Source of the DNA: DATFVA01 sp963839165
GTDB taxonomy: Bacteria > Bacteroidota > Ignavibacteria > Ignavibacteriales > Ignavibacteriaceae
Reading direction: 5' to 3'
DNA length: 64,000 nt
Assembly (NCBI GenBank): GCA_963839165.1
Contig: CAWIUG010000005.1
Location: forward strand, 434,001-498,000
Positions 1-8,640 of the stretch are shown piece by piece. Below the pieces are notes generated by a model. It was not told the DNA's origin. It ran no database searches and saw only the letters and a program-made list of their open reading frames with translations. The stretch's first letter is position 1, and each line of letters starts with the position of its first letter. The translations under genes and the position numbers were made by a program.

Positions 1-741
1 TACTCTTCCGCTGATACCGTATAATTTCGTTCCACCTTCATCCGTCTTGCTGAGGCTTTTAAACCAATCAGCTCCGTTATTTAATATTCCCGGAACACAG
101 CAGAGCGTCTCAACATTATTTACAATTGTAGGCTTACCGAATAGTCCGCTTACCTGTGGATAAGGAGGTTTCGCTCTAGGGATAGCTCTTTTCCCTTCCA
201 GTGCGTTTAACAAACCTGTTTCTTCTCCGCACATATACCGGCCCACACTCGTGTGCAGTGCCAGGTGAACTGAATAACTGCTGCCGAGGATATTTTCTCC
301 CAGATACCCGGCTGCGTATGCCTCTTTAATTGCTTTTGTAATGATTTCTGCCGCTTCCTTATACGCCCATCTTAAGAAGATGTATGCTTTGTCTGCCTGA
401 ATAGCATAGGCACTAAGTACCATACCCTCAATAAGCAGGTGCGGATCCTTTTCAAGAAGGAGACGGTCCTTGAAAGTTCCAGGCTCCATCTCATCTGCAT
501 TGCAGATCAGATATTTATGTGGAAATTCGTCGCCCATCGGGACGAAGCTCCACTTCATTCCTGTTGAAAAACCTGCCCCTCCCCTTCCTTTAAGGTTTGA
601 ATCTTTCACCAGACTCTGAACATCTGCCGGTTCCATCTTTAATACTTTTCGCACTGCCTGGTAGCCGCCGTTCTTTTCATAGTCTTTGAGACTTACCGGG
701 GTATCAAAAGCATCTATATTTCGGGTTAATGGTTTTTCCAT
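1..741 (-). CDS. nuoF: NADH-quinone oxidoreductase subunit F (NuoF), N-terminal part, runs off the window
   Basis: NuoF carries the FMN and NADH sites of complex I and takes electrons from NADH. About 247 codons are visible from ATG at 741 to the window edge, all in one open frame. The FMN/NADH glycine-rich motif GRGGAGF is near residues 52-58, followed by NADEMEPGTFKDR, GRYMCGEETGLLNALEG and KPTIVNNVETL. The NADEMEPGT form is the one found in E. coli-type NuoF. The C-terminal 4Fe-4S cysteines would lie outside the window. It is the last visible gene of a nuoA-B-CD-E-F operon, 62 bp after nuoE. Unlike nuoA, nuoB and nuoCD it has no frameshift in the part seen. Confidence 0.93.
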   Translation of the reverse strand, partial: MEKPLTRNIDAFDTPVSLKDYEKNGGYQAVRKVLKMEPADVQSLVKDSNLKGRGGAGFSTGMKWSFVPMGDEFPHKYLICNADEMEPGTFKDRLLLEKDPHLLIEGMVLSAYAIQADKAYIFLRWAYKEAAEIITKAIKEAYAAGYLGENILGSSYSVHLALHTSVGRYMCGEETGLLNALEGKRAIPRAKPPYPQVSGLFGKPTIVNNVETLCCVPGILNNGADWFKSLSKTDEGGTKLYGISGRV

Positions 742-803
742 TTTCAACTTTTATTCATCAATCGGAATTTGTTATTCATAATTCAACAATCGAATTTTTC
801 CGT

Positions 804-1268
804 TCATTCATATTTCTTAAGTATATCATCAAGTTTATCGGGACTAAGATCCCGGTGCAGATCATTGTCTATCATTAATGCAGGTGCATGATCGCAAGTT
901 CCAAGACATGGAATCGGAAGTAAGGTAAACCTATCATCCGTGGTGGTTTCACCATATGAAATGCCCAGGGTCTTACTCAGGTATTCATATAAAGTCAGAT
1001 AACCAACTATCCAGCAGCTTATGCTGTCACAAATAAGTATTACATGCCGCCCCACAGGTCTCCTGAAAACAAGGTTATAAAAAGTTGCGACGCTATCGAG
1101 CTCGTCTGATGTCATATCAAGGTAATCAGCAATATCATTAAGACTTTCATCTGATATCCATCTCTTCCGCTGCTGAACTACCTTCAGAGCCTCAATACAT
1201 CCGGCGCGTTTCGTCGGGTAATCTTTAAGGTGACTGTCTATTTCTTTTTTTTCTTCTTCCGTCAACAT
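804..1268 (-). CDS. nuoE: NADH-quinone oxidoreductase subunit E (NuoE)
   Basis: This is the 24 kDa-type thioredoxin-like subunit of the NADH-input module of complex I. The 154-residue length is normal. The four 2Fe-2S ligands are visible as CDSISC (C-x4-C) and CLGTC (C-x3-C), with the family motif ATFYNLVFRRPVGRH before them and FTLLPIPCLGTCDHAP around the second pair. The sequence resembles the E. coli/gammaproteobacterial type. It lies 71 bp after nuoCD and 62 bp before nuoF in the same operon. The frame is intact, in contrast with the genes upstream. Confidence 0.95.
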   Translation of the reverse strand: MLTEEEKKEIDSHLKDYPTKRAGCIEALKVVQQRKRWISDESLNDIADYLDMTSDELDSVATFYNLVFRRPVGRHVILICDSISCWIVGYLTLYEYLSKTLGISYGETTTDDRFTLLPIPCLGTCDHAPALMIDNDLHRDLSPDKLDDILKKYE

Positions 1269-1339
1269 CGGCTGTTAGGTATAATTTGTTGTCAATATTT
1301 AATATCTGGTTCTATCCATTAATCGCCATCCTGCACCGC

Positions 1340-3175
1340 CTACCTGTCTATATCTGCAAGAACAAAATCTATGCTTCCAAGTATCGAGAGTAAATCAGCA
1401 ATGGTATATCCTCTGCTGATATAAGAGACCATCTGAATATGCGGAAACGAAGGCGTACGAATTCTTACACGGTACGGTATTGTATCGCCATTACTCACCA
1501 CATAATAACCGTTATTCCCTTTGGAGGCCTCTATCCCCGCAAAAGCTTCTCCTTCGGGCATAACCGGTCCCCAGCTTACATTCAGGAAATGGGTTATTAG
1601 AGTTTCAATATCGTGCATTGTATATGGCTTGATTGGAGGTGTTGTAAGCGGATGTTCCGATTTATAATTACCTCCGGGCATATTGTGCAGGCACTGATCA
1701 ATAATTCTGAGACTCTGTCTCATCTCCTCTACACGTACTACCGCTCTGTCGTAGCAGTCGCCATTATTTCCTACTGGTATATCAAAATCAAACTGATCGT
1801 AACTTGAGTAGGGTCTTTTTTTCCTGAAGTCCCATTCCATACCTGTAGCCCTCAAGCCGGGTCCGGTAATCCCCCATTCAATAGCTTCGGTTGTATCATA
1901 AACTCCAATACCAACCGTCCTGGCCTTAAAAATACTGTTTCTTCATTACCAGGTTATCATAGTCTCTGAGTCTGGGAGGAAGATATTTAACAAAGTCACT
2001 CACCAGTTTTTCCCAGCCTTTAGGAAGATCCTCGTGCAACCCCGCCTATCCGGAACCAGTTTGGATGCATTCTGTCGCCGCAAACAGCTGCCACGATATC
2101 GAATATCTTCTCACGATCGCTAAACATATAAAACACAGGGGAAAGCATCCCCAAATCCTGGGCAAAGGTGCCATACCACACCAGGTGATGAAGCAATCCT
2201 GAAGAGTTCGCACATCATAATTCTTATAACTTGTGCCCTTGGCGGAACCTCAATGCCGGCCAGTTTTTCTACCGCCAGCACATAAGCAAGGTTATTCAGT
2301 ACCCCGCCAAGATAATCAACCCGGTCTGTATAAGGCAGAAAGGTATGCCACGATTGCCGTTCACCCATCTTTTCAGCCCCGCGGTGATGATAACCAATAT
2401 CCGGAACAACATGGACCACCTCTTCTCCATCAAGCTGAAGCACAAGCCGAAGGACACCGTGAGTACCGGGATGCTGGGGACCCAAGGTTCAGGAACATAA
2501 ACTGGTCATCGTCATCTTCCCGCTCAAGTCCCCATTCCTCAGGCGTAAACTGCCATTACGTCCTGTTCATATAATGCGGTTTCTTCCGGCAGAAGGAAGG
2601 GACCCATTTCAGTCGCCCGTGCGGGATGTTCTTTCCTTAAAGGATGGCCTTCCCATGTCGGAGGCATAAGAAGCCGCCGAAGGTGTGGATGCCCTTCGAA
2701 ACTTTATCCTGAACATATCGTATGCTTCCCGTTCATACCAGTCTGAATTCGACCAGAGACCGGTTATAGAAGGAATTACAAGATCATCATCCATAAGAGG
2801 AACTTTAAGCCTTACATCCTCATTCCGTGTCGAAAGACAGAAGCTGATAGACTACCGTGAAATCATCTGATGGAGATTTATTTATGCGGGCTTTGGTTCT
2901 TTCATCTATAGCTGTTAGATCGTACAGCATTTTATAAGGATGGTCAATATCGTTTTTAAGAAAACTAAGTACATCTTTAAGTCTTTCCCTTTTGAGCCAG
3001 ATTGTAGGTACACGCATCCCTGGTTTCCTCGTAACGGAAATCGTCTTCGTTTAATGTCTTCTAATTCAGCGGTTAACCATTAAATAATGCATAAAATTTC
3101 GCATAGGCAGAGACTGAAGTTATATTAGGCTTAAAGTTAAATTTCATCAGGAGGCTTAAGGACTGTCATCTTCAT
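1340..3175 (-). pseudogene. nuoCD: NuoCD fusion of complex I, frame broken by about ten single-base indels
   Basis: When frames are stitched, the region encodes a fused NuoC-NuoD protein of the E. coli type: NuoC motifs WYEREAYDMF, LMPPTWEGHPLRK and PARATEMGPF run through a linker (WGLERE) straight into NuoD motifs LNLGPQHPGTHG, DIGYHHRGAEKMGERQSWH, LRATGMEWDFRKKRPYSSY and LGSIDFVLADIDR. Frame breaks are inferred near 3052, 3018, 2826, 2700, 2557, 2487, 2188, 2041 and 1940, plus one or two near the N terminus. Nearly all are +1 insertions, most in short homopolymers. Residue conservation between breaks is excellent, so there is no sign of long neutral decay. The proposed start overlaps the restored nuoB stop by ATGA. 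The protein is either recently broken or mis-sequenced. Confidence 0.85.
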
Positions 3176-3771
3176 TCTTTACTTCTTTTCTTTACTTTCA
3201 TAGAAATTTTCAGGAACTTTATCACCCCCTGAGGACCGATGCCCAGCTAAGGGGTCTTTTTTCTTTCCCAACAGCTTCACTTAATAAGAACGATACCTTC
3301 AATAAAAGCATCCGGCCGCGGAGGGCAACCAGGCACATACACTCAACAGGCATAAATTTATCTATTCCTTGAACAACGCTGTAGATATCGTACATCCCTC
3401 CTGAATTGGCACAGGAGCCCATGGAAATCACCCACCGTGGCTCCATCATCTGTTCATATAGTCGTTTAATAACGGGAGCCATTTTTATGAAGACAGTCCC
3501 GGCTATTATCATTAGATCGGCTTCACGGGGAGTACCGCGTATTACTTCGGCTCCAAACCTGGCTATATCATATTTACTTGTAAGACTGGTAGCCATCTCA
3601 ACATAACAGCATGAAAGTCCGAAATTAAATGGCCATATAGAATTTTGCCCGGCCCCATGCAGCTCAGAGATTCCAGTTTACTAAGTATTACTGTCTGCTG
3701 AACAGCCTGTGTCCAAGGAATCCTGTCCCGTCAACCGTTTTTACGGGATTTAGGGATTTGTCAGCCACCAT
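3172..3771 (-). pseudogene. nuoB: NADH-quinone oxidoreductase subunit B (NuoB), frame broken by about six indels
   Basis: NuoB holds cluster N2, the last 4Fe-4S centre before quinone. The longest intact piece (3222-3596) reads DIARFGAEVIRGTPREADLM, KMAPVIKRLYEQM, WVISMGSCANSGGMYDIYSV. Stitching frames recovers WPFNFGLSCCYVEM upstream and VPGCPPRPDAF downstream, so all four cluster ligands (the CC pair, C of GSCAN, C of PGCPP) exist at DNA level. Inferred lesions are near 3692, 3661, 3641, 3340, 3283 and 3244, with both insertions and deletions. The proposed ATG at 3771 follows an AAGGAAAG ribosome site. The product again resembles the E. coli type. Confidence 0.83.
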
Positions 3772-3808
3772 TTCATCTAATAACCACTACTTTCCTTTTT
3801 TTATTCTT

Positions 3809-4215
3809 CTATGATATTCTTTTAAGATTTTCTTTTCCGTTGGGACCAAAATCCAGTGCCCCGATCCTCCATTCATAAAGCAGAACAATAACAGGACAGC
3901 AATAAATATTGCCTCCTATATAACCTTGCCAGCCGGTATCTTTGAAAGCAATTGCCCAGGAAATAATAAACGCTGCTTCCAGATCAAAAATGACAAAGAA
4001 CATTGCCACTATATAAAAATGAACAGGAAACCGCAGTCTAGGCATTCCCGGTAGATTTTATACCTGATTCAAATATTATTGGTTTGTTTTTCCTTGTGCC
4101 TCTGGCCAAGGAAGTAAGAGGCAGCAAGCATCCCTCCTACTATCAATAATACCAAAGCGGCATATACAAGCAGGGGCCAGAGCTTAAAATGCAGTTGAGT
4201 AGAAGCTAAGAACAA
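3809..4215 (-). pseudogene. nuoA: NADH-quinone oxidoreductase subunit A (NuoA), frame broken by two or three indels
   Basis: NuoA is a three-helix membrane subunit of complex I. The downstream intact piece (4045-3809) reads FYIVAMFFVIFDLEAAF and EWRIGALDFGPNGKENL, matching the second and third helices. Upstream, a hydrophobic helix (LLVYAALVLLIVGGMLAASY) and the quinone-site motif FESGIKSTGNARLRF are recovered by removing one base near 4092 and one near 4037. I place the start at TTG 4215 because GAGGAG lies 7 to 8 bases before it and no ATG is available. It is the first gene of the nuo operon; the 200 bp upstream separate it from a divergent gene. Confidence 0.8.
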
Positions 4216-4438
4216 ATTCTTCTCCTCAGAGATTAGTATTCAGAGAATGATTATTGTTTTGTTGGCAATAAAATTATGCAACATTTAAGGAAGGGATTGT
4301 GACACAGGTTAATAATTCCCTTCTGAGGTAAAGAGGTATCCTTTCTTTTTTAACTTATGTATATGATTTTGTTTATGTATATTTGACGGATAAATTTCAA
4401 TTAGATATAAAATAAATATGAATCAAAAGGTGATAAAA

Positions 4439-5134
4439 ATGAAAAGATTCCTTCCTCTTATCCTAATAGCGTTAATGGTAACTTTAAGTGCATGCGAAAG
4501 CAAGAATGAAGAAGCAAATGAAAACCTTCCTGAAGGTACACACAAAGTTACAGTAGCTGATTTCATTCAAACCGCTAATTATACTTATATAAAAGCCTCT
4601 GAGAATGGTAATGAGTACTGGATTGCGGTTACAAGAATGCAGCCTGAAAAAGGAGAAACCCTCTATTTTTCAAAGAGCATGGAAATGAAAAACTTCAAAA
4701 GTGAAGCTCTGAACAGAACATTTGAGTCAGTTCTTTTTGTACAGGATGCGTCACAAACTCCGCCTTCCGCTCAGAAATCGGTGAGTCATCCTCAGGTTTA
4801 TAACCAGGAAAAGCAGGATGTTAATGTTGAACCTTTAAAGGACGGAAAAACTATAGCCCAGATCTATGAACAGAAAGATCAGCTGAATGGTCAAACAGTT
4901 AAGGTAAAAGGTAAGGTTGTTAAATATAATCCCCATATTATGGGGAGAAACTGGATTCATATACAGGATGGAACAGGAAAAGATAATAACTTTGATCTGA
5001 TGGTTACAAGTCCCGATTCTACCAAAGCAGGTGATGTTGTTGTAGTTGAGGGTACTGTAGAAATCAACCAGGATTTTGGTGCCGGATATGCATATCCCGT
5101 TCTCCTTTCAAACGCCACCCTTAAAGAACAATAA
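4439..5134 (+). CDS. OB-fold (NrfJ-like) lipoprotein
   Basis: This is a predicted outer- or inner-membrane lipoprotein: a basic start, a hydrophobic stretch and lipobox LSAC at residues about 16-19. I choose ATG 4439 over the in-frame ATG at 4418 because an AAGGTGAT site lies just before it and the signal peptide then has normal length. The first half has no recognised domain. The last 80 residues (GQTVKVKGKVVKYNPHIMG, WIHIQDGTG, GDVVVVEGTV) read as an OB fold of the kind seen in NrfJ-related and nucleic-acid-binding-like small domains. Function is not known; such domains often sit near cytochrome or redox genes. It stands alone, divergent from nuoA, and ends at a terminator. Confidence 0.7.
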   Translation: MKRFLPLILIALMVTLSACESKNEEANENLPEGTHKVTVADFIQTANYTYIKASENGNEYWIAVTRMQPEKGETLYFSKSMEMKNFKSEALNRTFESVLFVQDASQTPPSAQKSVSHPQVYNQEKQDVNVEPLKDGKTIAQIYEQKDQLNGQTVKVKGKVVKYNPHIMGRNWIHIQDGTGKDNNFDLMVTSPDSTKAGDVVVVEGTVEINQDFGAGYAYPVLLSNATLKEQ

Positions 5135-5147
5135 ACAAAATTCTATC

Positions 5148-5195
5148 GGGCAGATTGAATAAGGCTTAGTCCTTTCTGATCTGCCCTTCTTATTT
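5148..5195 (+). terminator. Rho-independent-type terminator after the OB-fold lipoprotein
   Basis: GGGCAGAT at 5148-5155 pairs with ATCTGCCC at 5179-5186, with an inner AAGG/CCTT pair, followed by a T-rich run (TTCTTATTT). It starts 14 bases after the stop codon. Confidence 0.75.
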
Positions 5196-5251
5196 CTCCT
5201 TATACACTACATTATCTCCTCTCCCATAAGCGGCAGAACGGATTTTTATTT

Positions 5252-5302
5252 CCTGCGTACCAAACCGCGATTTTTCGCAGGAGAATTTCTGCGTCTGGTT
5301 TG
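5252..5302 (+). other. Region with mutually exclusive hairpins in the 5135-5600 intergenic space
   Basis: The gene-free stretch 5135-5600 holds the terminator above, this element, the 11-bp tandem repeat and a leader with no other visible signal. Here CGCAG at 5276-5280 can pair either with the CTGCG inside 5252-5257 or with CTGCG at 5289-5293. The second choice is extended by CAAACC (5261-5266) with GGTTTG (5297-5302). That gives two competing folds, seen by eye only. No known RNA family is recognised. Confidence 0.35.
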
Positions 5303-5339
5303 TATTTTCCGGATTATCCAGCTCTTAACGAGTAAATGA

Positions 5340-5394
5340 AACGTTTTCAGAACGTATTCAGAACGTTTTCATAACGTATTCAGAACGTTTTCAG
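5340..5394. repeat. Five tandem 11-bp units (AACGTTTTCAG / AACGTATTCAG)
   Basis: Five contiguous 11-base units alternate between AACGTTTTCAG and AACGTATTCAG, forming a 22-bp higher-order period; the third unit ends in T. The block begins about 205 bp after the lipoprotein stop and 207 bp before the next start. The 11-bp spacing is close to one helical turn, so bound proteins would line up on one face. Role unknown. Confidence 0.85.
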
Positions 5395-5600
5395 ATCGGA
5401 GTTATGAACCTTTATCCTTGGATAACCGGATATCTTTAACATATGTGTTCCCCAGGTTATAGGGAAAAGTCCCGCCACTTTTTGTCCTTATTGCCTGTAT
5501 GTCGAACCCACCTCACATATAACCATTATATTGTAAATTCTCACAGCTTATATAACATTAAGAATATAGATTCGCTGCATATTTTAATGAGGAGTGAGTA

Positions 5601-5984
5601 ATGGAAAAGGTAAAACCAGCCGAGAATGAATACTGTTCGTCAATCAATATCAATAAATACTCAGGAAAACTATATATTGATCCGGTATATGGAAAAGAAT
5701 TACCCAGGGTAAAAATTCATTATGCAATTTTTTCAAGTAAATGGGATATCGAGGAGGTAGAAGAAGATAACATACTAAGGCTAATCCATCACGACAGCGG
5801 CGACAGCATCTCTATATCTTTTGATAATATTATGGACAGGATAGAATTTGTAAAAAATATCTATGCATCAAAGCCTGTAAGACAGATTGGAAAAGGTATG
5901 AACCTTGAACAGTATGCTAATCTGAACTTAAAACCCAGGGAGGAAAATCTGTTTGATAAAATAATAAGCAGGCTGGCAAATTAG
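5601..5984 (+). CDS. Unknown 127-residue protein
   Basis: I do not recognise this protein. The start is supported by a strong GAGGAG site 6 to 9 bases before ATG 5601. It is soluble-looking with no signal peptide or membrane segment, mixed charge, and alternating short strands (KLYIDPVYGKELPRVKIHY, DSISISFDNIMDRIEFV) that could form a small beta fold. It is monocistronic: 600 bp of structured non-coding DNA lies upstream and a terminator overlaps its last codons. The convergent gene is maeB. Confidence 0.6.
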   Translation: MEKVKPAENEYCSSININKYSGKLYIDPVYGKELPRVKIHYAIFSSKWDIEEVEEDNILRLIHHDSGDSISISFDNIMDRIEFVKNIYASKPVRQIGKGMNLEQYANLNLKPREENLFDKIISRLAN

Positions 5985-6004
5985 TTTTGCCATACCTGCT
6001 TTTG
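5966..6004. terminator. Bidirectional terminator between the 127-residue gene and maeB
   Basis: AAGCAGG at 5966-5972 pairs with CCTGCTT at 5995-6001, with an inner TGGCAAA/TTTTGCCA stem and a TTAG-type loop. A TTTT run follows on the plus strand. The stop codon of the upstream gene lies inside the loop. Confidence 0.7.
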
Positions 6005-6018
6005 TAACCCATTTCCTT

Positions 6019-8307
6019 TTATGCTAACGCTTCCTCATGAGTCTTTTTAACAGGCTTCACGAGATGAAGAGAATCGACGACTGCAATTGCCGTCATATTG
6101 ATTATATCATCAACCGTAGCACCTCTCTGAAGAACGTGGATAGGTTTCTTCATTCCACGCAGAATAGGACCTATAACCGTAGCTCCTCCGATCCTTGCCA
6201 TTAGTTTATAGGCTATATTGCCTGAATCAAGGTCGGGGAAAATAAGTACATTTGCTCCACCCTTAAGCGAACTGAAAGGGAAATCTTTTTCAATTATATG
6301 AGGAACAAGAGCCGTGTCTGCCTGCATTTCGCCGTCAACCATAATATCAGGTCGAAGATTTTTCACAATTTCAACGGCCTTCTTCACTTTAATTGATTCC
6401 GGATATTTCGAACTTCCGAAGTTACTGAATGACAGCATAGCCACTCTGGGTAAAAGATCAAATGCTTTTACAGTGTCGGCAGCAGTTATGGCAATTTCAG
6501 CAAGCTGTTCAGAAGTCGGGTTCACATTAACTGTTGTATCAGCAAAGAAGTAAGCACGCTTAGAAGTTACCACTATATACATACCTGATACAACCTTGAA
6601 TCCTTCCTTAACACCAACACACTGCAGCGCAGGTTTAATAGTAGCGGGATAATGAGAAGTAAGTCCGCTTATTAAAGCATCAGCGTCACCCATTTCTACC
6701 ATCATCGATCCGAAATAATTAGCATCTCTCATAAGGTCTTTTGCTTCCTTTAAAGTAGCGCCTTTCCTTTGACGTTTCTTATAGAAGGCGGTGGCATAAA
6801 CCTCGCGCTTTGTATTTGTAACCGGATCAATGATCTTAAATTCATTCTGTTCGAAACCAAGGTCGGTGATCGCTTTCCGGATGTTGAATTCATCGCCTAA
6901 CAGAATCGGGAATGCAATACCATCGCTATACGAAGCATGAGCGGCCCTTATGATCTTTTCTTCTTCACCTTCGGGATAAACTACTCTTCTTGGATCTTCC
7001 TTAGCCTTGTGAATCATAACCCTGATTACTTCTTTAGATAATCCGAGCCTTTCCTTCAGCTCTTCTTCATATTTCTCCCAATCCTCTATAGGCTGACGGG
7101 CAACGCCTGTTTCAATGGCTGCCCTGGCAACAGCAGGAGCAACGTTCCATAGAACGCGCGGATCAAATGGCTTTGGGATTATATACTCACGGCCGAATTC
7201 AAAATCCAATCCTCCGTAAGCATTTATCACCATTTCAGGAACTTTTTTCTTTGCAAGTTCAGCCAGAGCCCTGGTTGCCGCCATTTTCATTTCTTCATTG
7301 ATGGCTGAGGCCTTAACATCAAGGGCGCCCCTGAAGATGAACGGGAATCCCAGTACATTATTAACCTGGTTGGGATAATCGCTTCTGCCGGTAGCCATAA
7401 TTAAATCATCACGAACAGCCACCGCATCCTCATAGGAAATCTCGGGATCAGGATTAGCCATCGCAAATACAATAGGATTCTTAGCCATCGATCGAACCAT
7501 ATCCTGCGATACAACTCCGCCAACTGACAAACCGATGAATACATCAGCTCCTACCATACCGTCTGCCAGCGATCCGCAATCTTTTTCCTGTGCAAATATT
7601 TCCTTGTATTTATTAAGATCTTTCCTGCCTTTGTGAATCAATCCCTTGGAATCATACATATAAATATTTTCTCTTTTCGCACCAGCCATCATATATAACT
7701 TACAGCATGAAATAGCTGCCGCGCCTGCTCCGTTCACAACTATCTTAAGATTCTCAAGTTTCTTGTTTGCCACTTCCGCTGCGTTAATAAGGGCTGCGCA
7801 CGAAATTATTGCTGTACCGTGCTGATCATCGTGGAAAACCGGAATATTCATTGTTGCTTTCAGGGTCTCCTCAATTTCAAAGCACTCAGGTGCTTTAATA
7901 TCTTCAAGGTTTATTCCGCCGAAAGTCGGCTCAAGCAGCTGAACAGCCCGTATTATTTCTTTCGGATCCTTGCTCTTCAGCTCTATATCAAATACGTCGA
8001 TATCCGCGAACCTTTTGAACAGTACTCCTTTGCCTTCCATAACCGGTTTACCGGCATGGGGACCAATATCTCCAAGACCCAGAACGGCCGTTCCATTTGA
8101 AATTACAGCTACAAGGTTCCCCTTCGCAGTGTATTTATAAACGTCGTCATCATTCTTCGCTATCTCTCTGCAAGGTTCAGCTACGCCGGGAGTATAAGCT
8201 AATGACAGATCTCTTGAAGTAAGGCAGGGTTTTGTGGCAACAACTTCAATCTTGCCCCGCCGGTCCTGACTATGATATTCAAGAGCTTCTTCTTTACTAA
8301 TTTTCAT
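6019..8307 (-). CDS. maeB: NADP-dependent malic enzyme fused to a phosphotransacetylase-like domain (MaeB type)
   Basis: The enzyme decarboxylates malate to pyruvate, usually with NADP+, linking the TCA cycle to pyruvate and NADPH. At 762 residues it has the long MaeB architecture. Residues 1 to about 420 are the malic enzyme part (SLAYTPGVAEPC, GNLVAVISNGTAVLGLGDIG, DDQHGTA, VVNGAGAAAISC, MANPDPEI). Residues about 430-750 are a phosphotransacetylase-like domain (ANYFGSMMVEMGDADALISG, FADTTVNVNP, GEMQADTALVP). In MaeB proteins the second domain is thought to bind acetyl-CoA as a regulator rather than catalyse; that is family knowledge. It has its own 330 bp upstream region and looks monocistronic. 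Confidence 0.95.
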   Translation of the reverse strand: MKISKEEALEYHSQDRRGKIEVVATKPCLTSRDLSLAYTPGVAEPCREIAKNDDDVYKYTAKGNLVAVISNGTAVLGLGDIGPHAGKPVMEGKGVLFKRFADIDVFDIELKSKDPKEIIRAVQLLEPTFGGINLEDIKAPECFEIEETLKATMNIPVFHDDQHGTAIISCAALINAAEVANKKLENLKIVVNGAGAAAISCCKLYMMAGAKRENIYMYDSKGLIHKGRKDLNKYKEIFAQEKDCGSLADGMVGADVFIGLSVGGVVSQDMVRSMAKNPIVFAMANPDPEISYEDAVAVRDDLIMATGRSDYPNQVNNVLGFPFIFRGALDVKASAINEEMKMAATRALAELAKKKVPEMVINAYGGLDFEFGREYIIPKPFDPRVLWNVAPAVARAAIETGVARQPIEDWEKYEEELKERLGLSKEVIRVMIHKAKEDPRRVVYPEGEEEKIIRAAHASYSDGIAFPILLGDEFNIRKAITDLGFEQNEFKIIDPVTNTKREVYATAFYKKRQRKGATLKEAKDLMRDANYFGSMMVEMGDADALISGLTSHYPATIKPALQCVGVKEGFKVVSGMYIVVTSKRAYFFADTTVNVNPTSEQLAEIAITAADTVKAFDLLPRVAMLSFSNFGSSKYPESIKVKKAVEIVKNLRPDIMVDGEMQADTALVPHIIEKDFPFSSLKGGANVLIFPDLDSGNIAYKLMARIGGATVIGPILRGMKKPIHVLQRGATVDDIINMTAIAVVDSLHLVKPVKKTHEEALA

Positions 8308-8640
8308 TTTATGTTTTCTCCAATCACCTTATTGAATTAGAATTCTATTACAAACGTATTAAATACCCACATAATGTGCCACTAAGAGTTATCCGAATTA
8401 GACTAAGAGCCTTAGAAATCCTTCAAATAATAAAGAATTTAGGGATAGATATTTAAATGATTCTCACTTGTGATAAAAATATTCACAATTCTGATATATT
8501 ACTATAAAGCTATCAGACCCGGGAATATATTTTGCAACCCCTTGGTTATCAGGGATGCATAAGGCTGAGCGGATGGACATAAAAAAAGTACCGGTGGTTA
8601 GACCGGTACTTTTGGAGGAAATGACCAGAGAAACAGAAAT
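8308..8640. other. Intergenic region upstream of maeB
   Basis: This 333-bp gap must hold the maeB promoter on the minus strand, and it holds the terminator of the next minus-strand gene at 8581-8614. A small plus-strand frame at 8555 overlaps that terminator and the antisense of the next gene, so I do not call it. Nothing else is visible. Confidence 0.6.
8581..8614 (-). terminator. Terminator after the DUF6600-type gene
   Basis: A near-perfect inverted repeat, AAAAGTACCGGT / ACCGGTACTTTT, with a short GGTTAG-type loop lies about 30 bases after the minus-strand stop. Read on the minus strand it ends in a T run. Confidence 0.85.

Noticed and set aside
2231..2574. Plus-strand frames opposite nuoCD
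   Set aside because: They are antisense to a gene whose identity is certain; no ribosome site or family match.
5340..5394. Possible CRISPR array
   Set aside because: The units are 11 bp and contiguous with no spacers; no cas gene is near.
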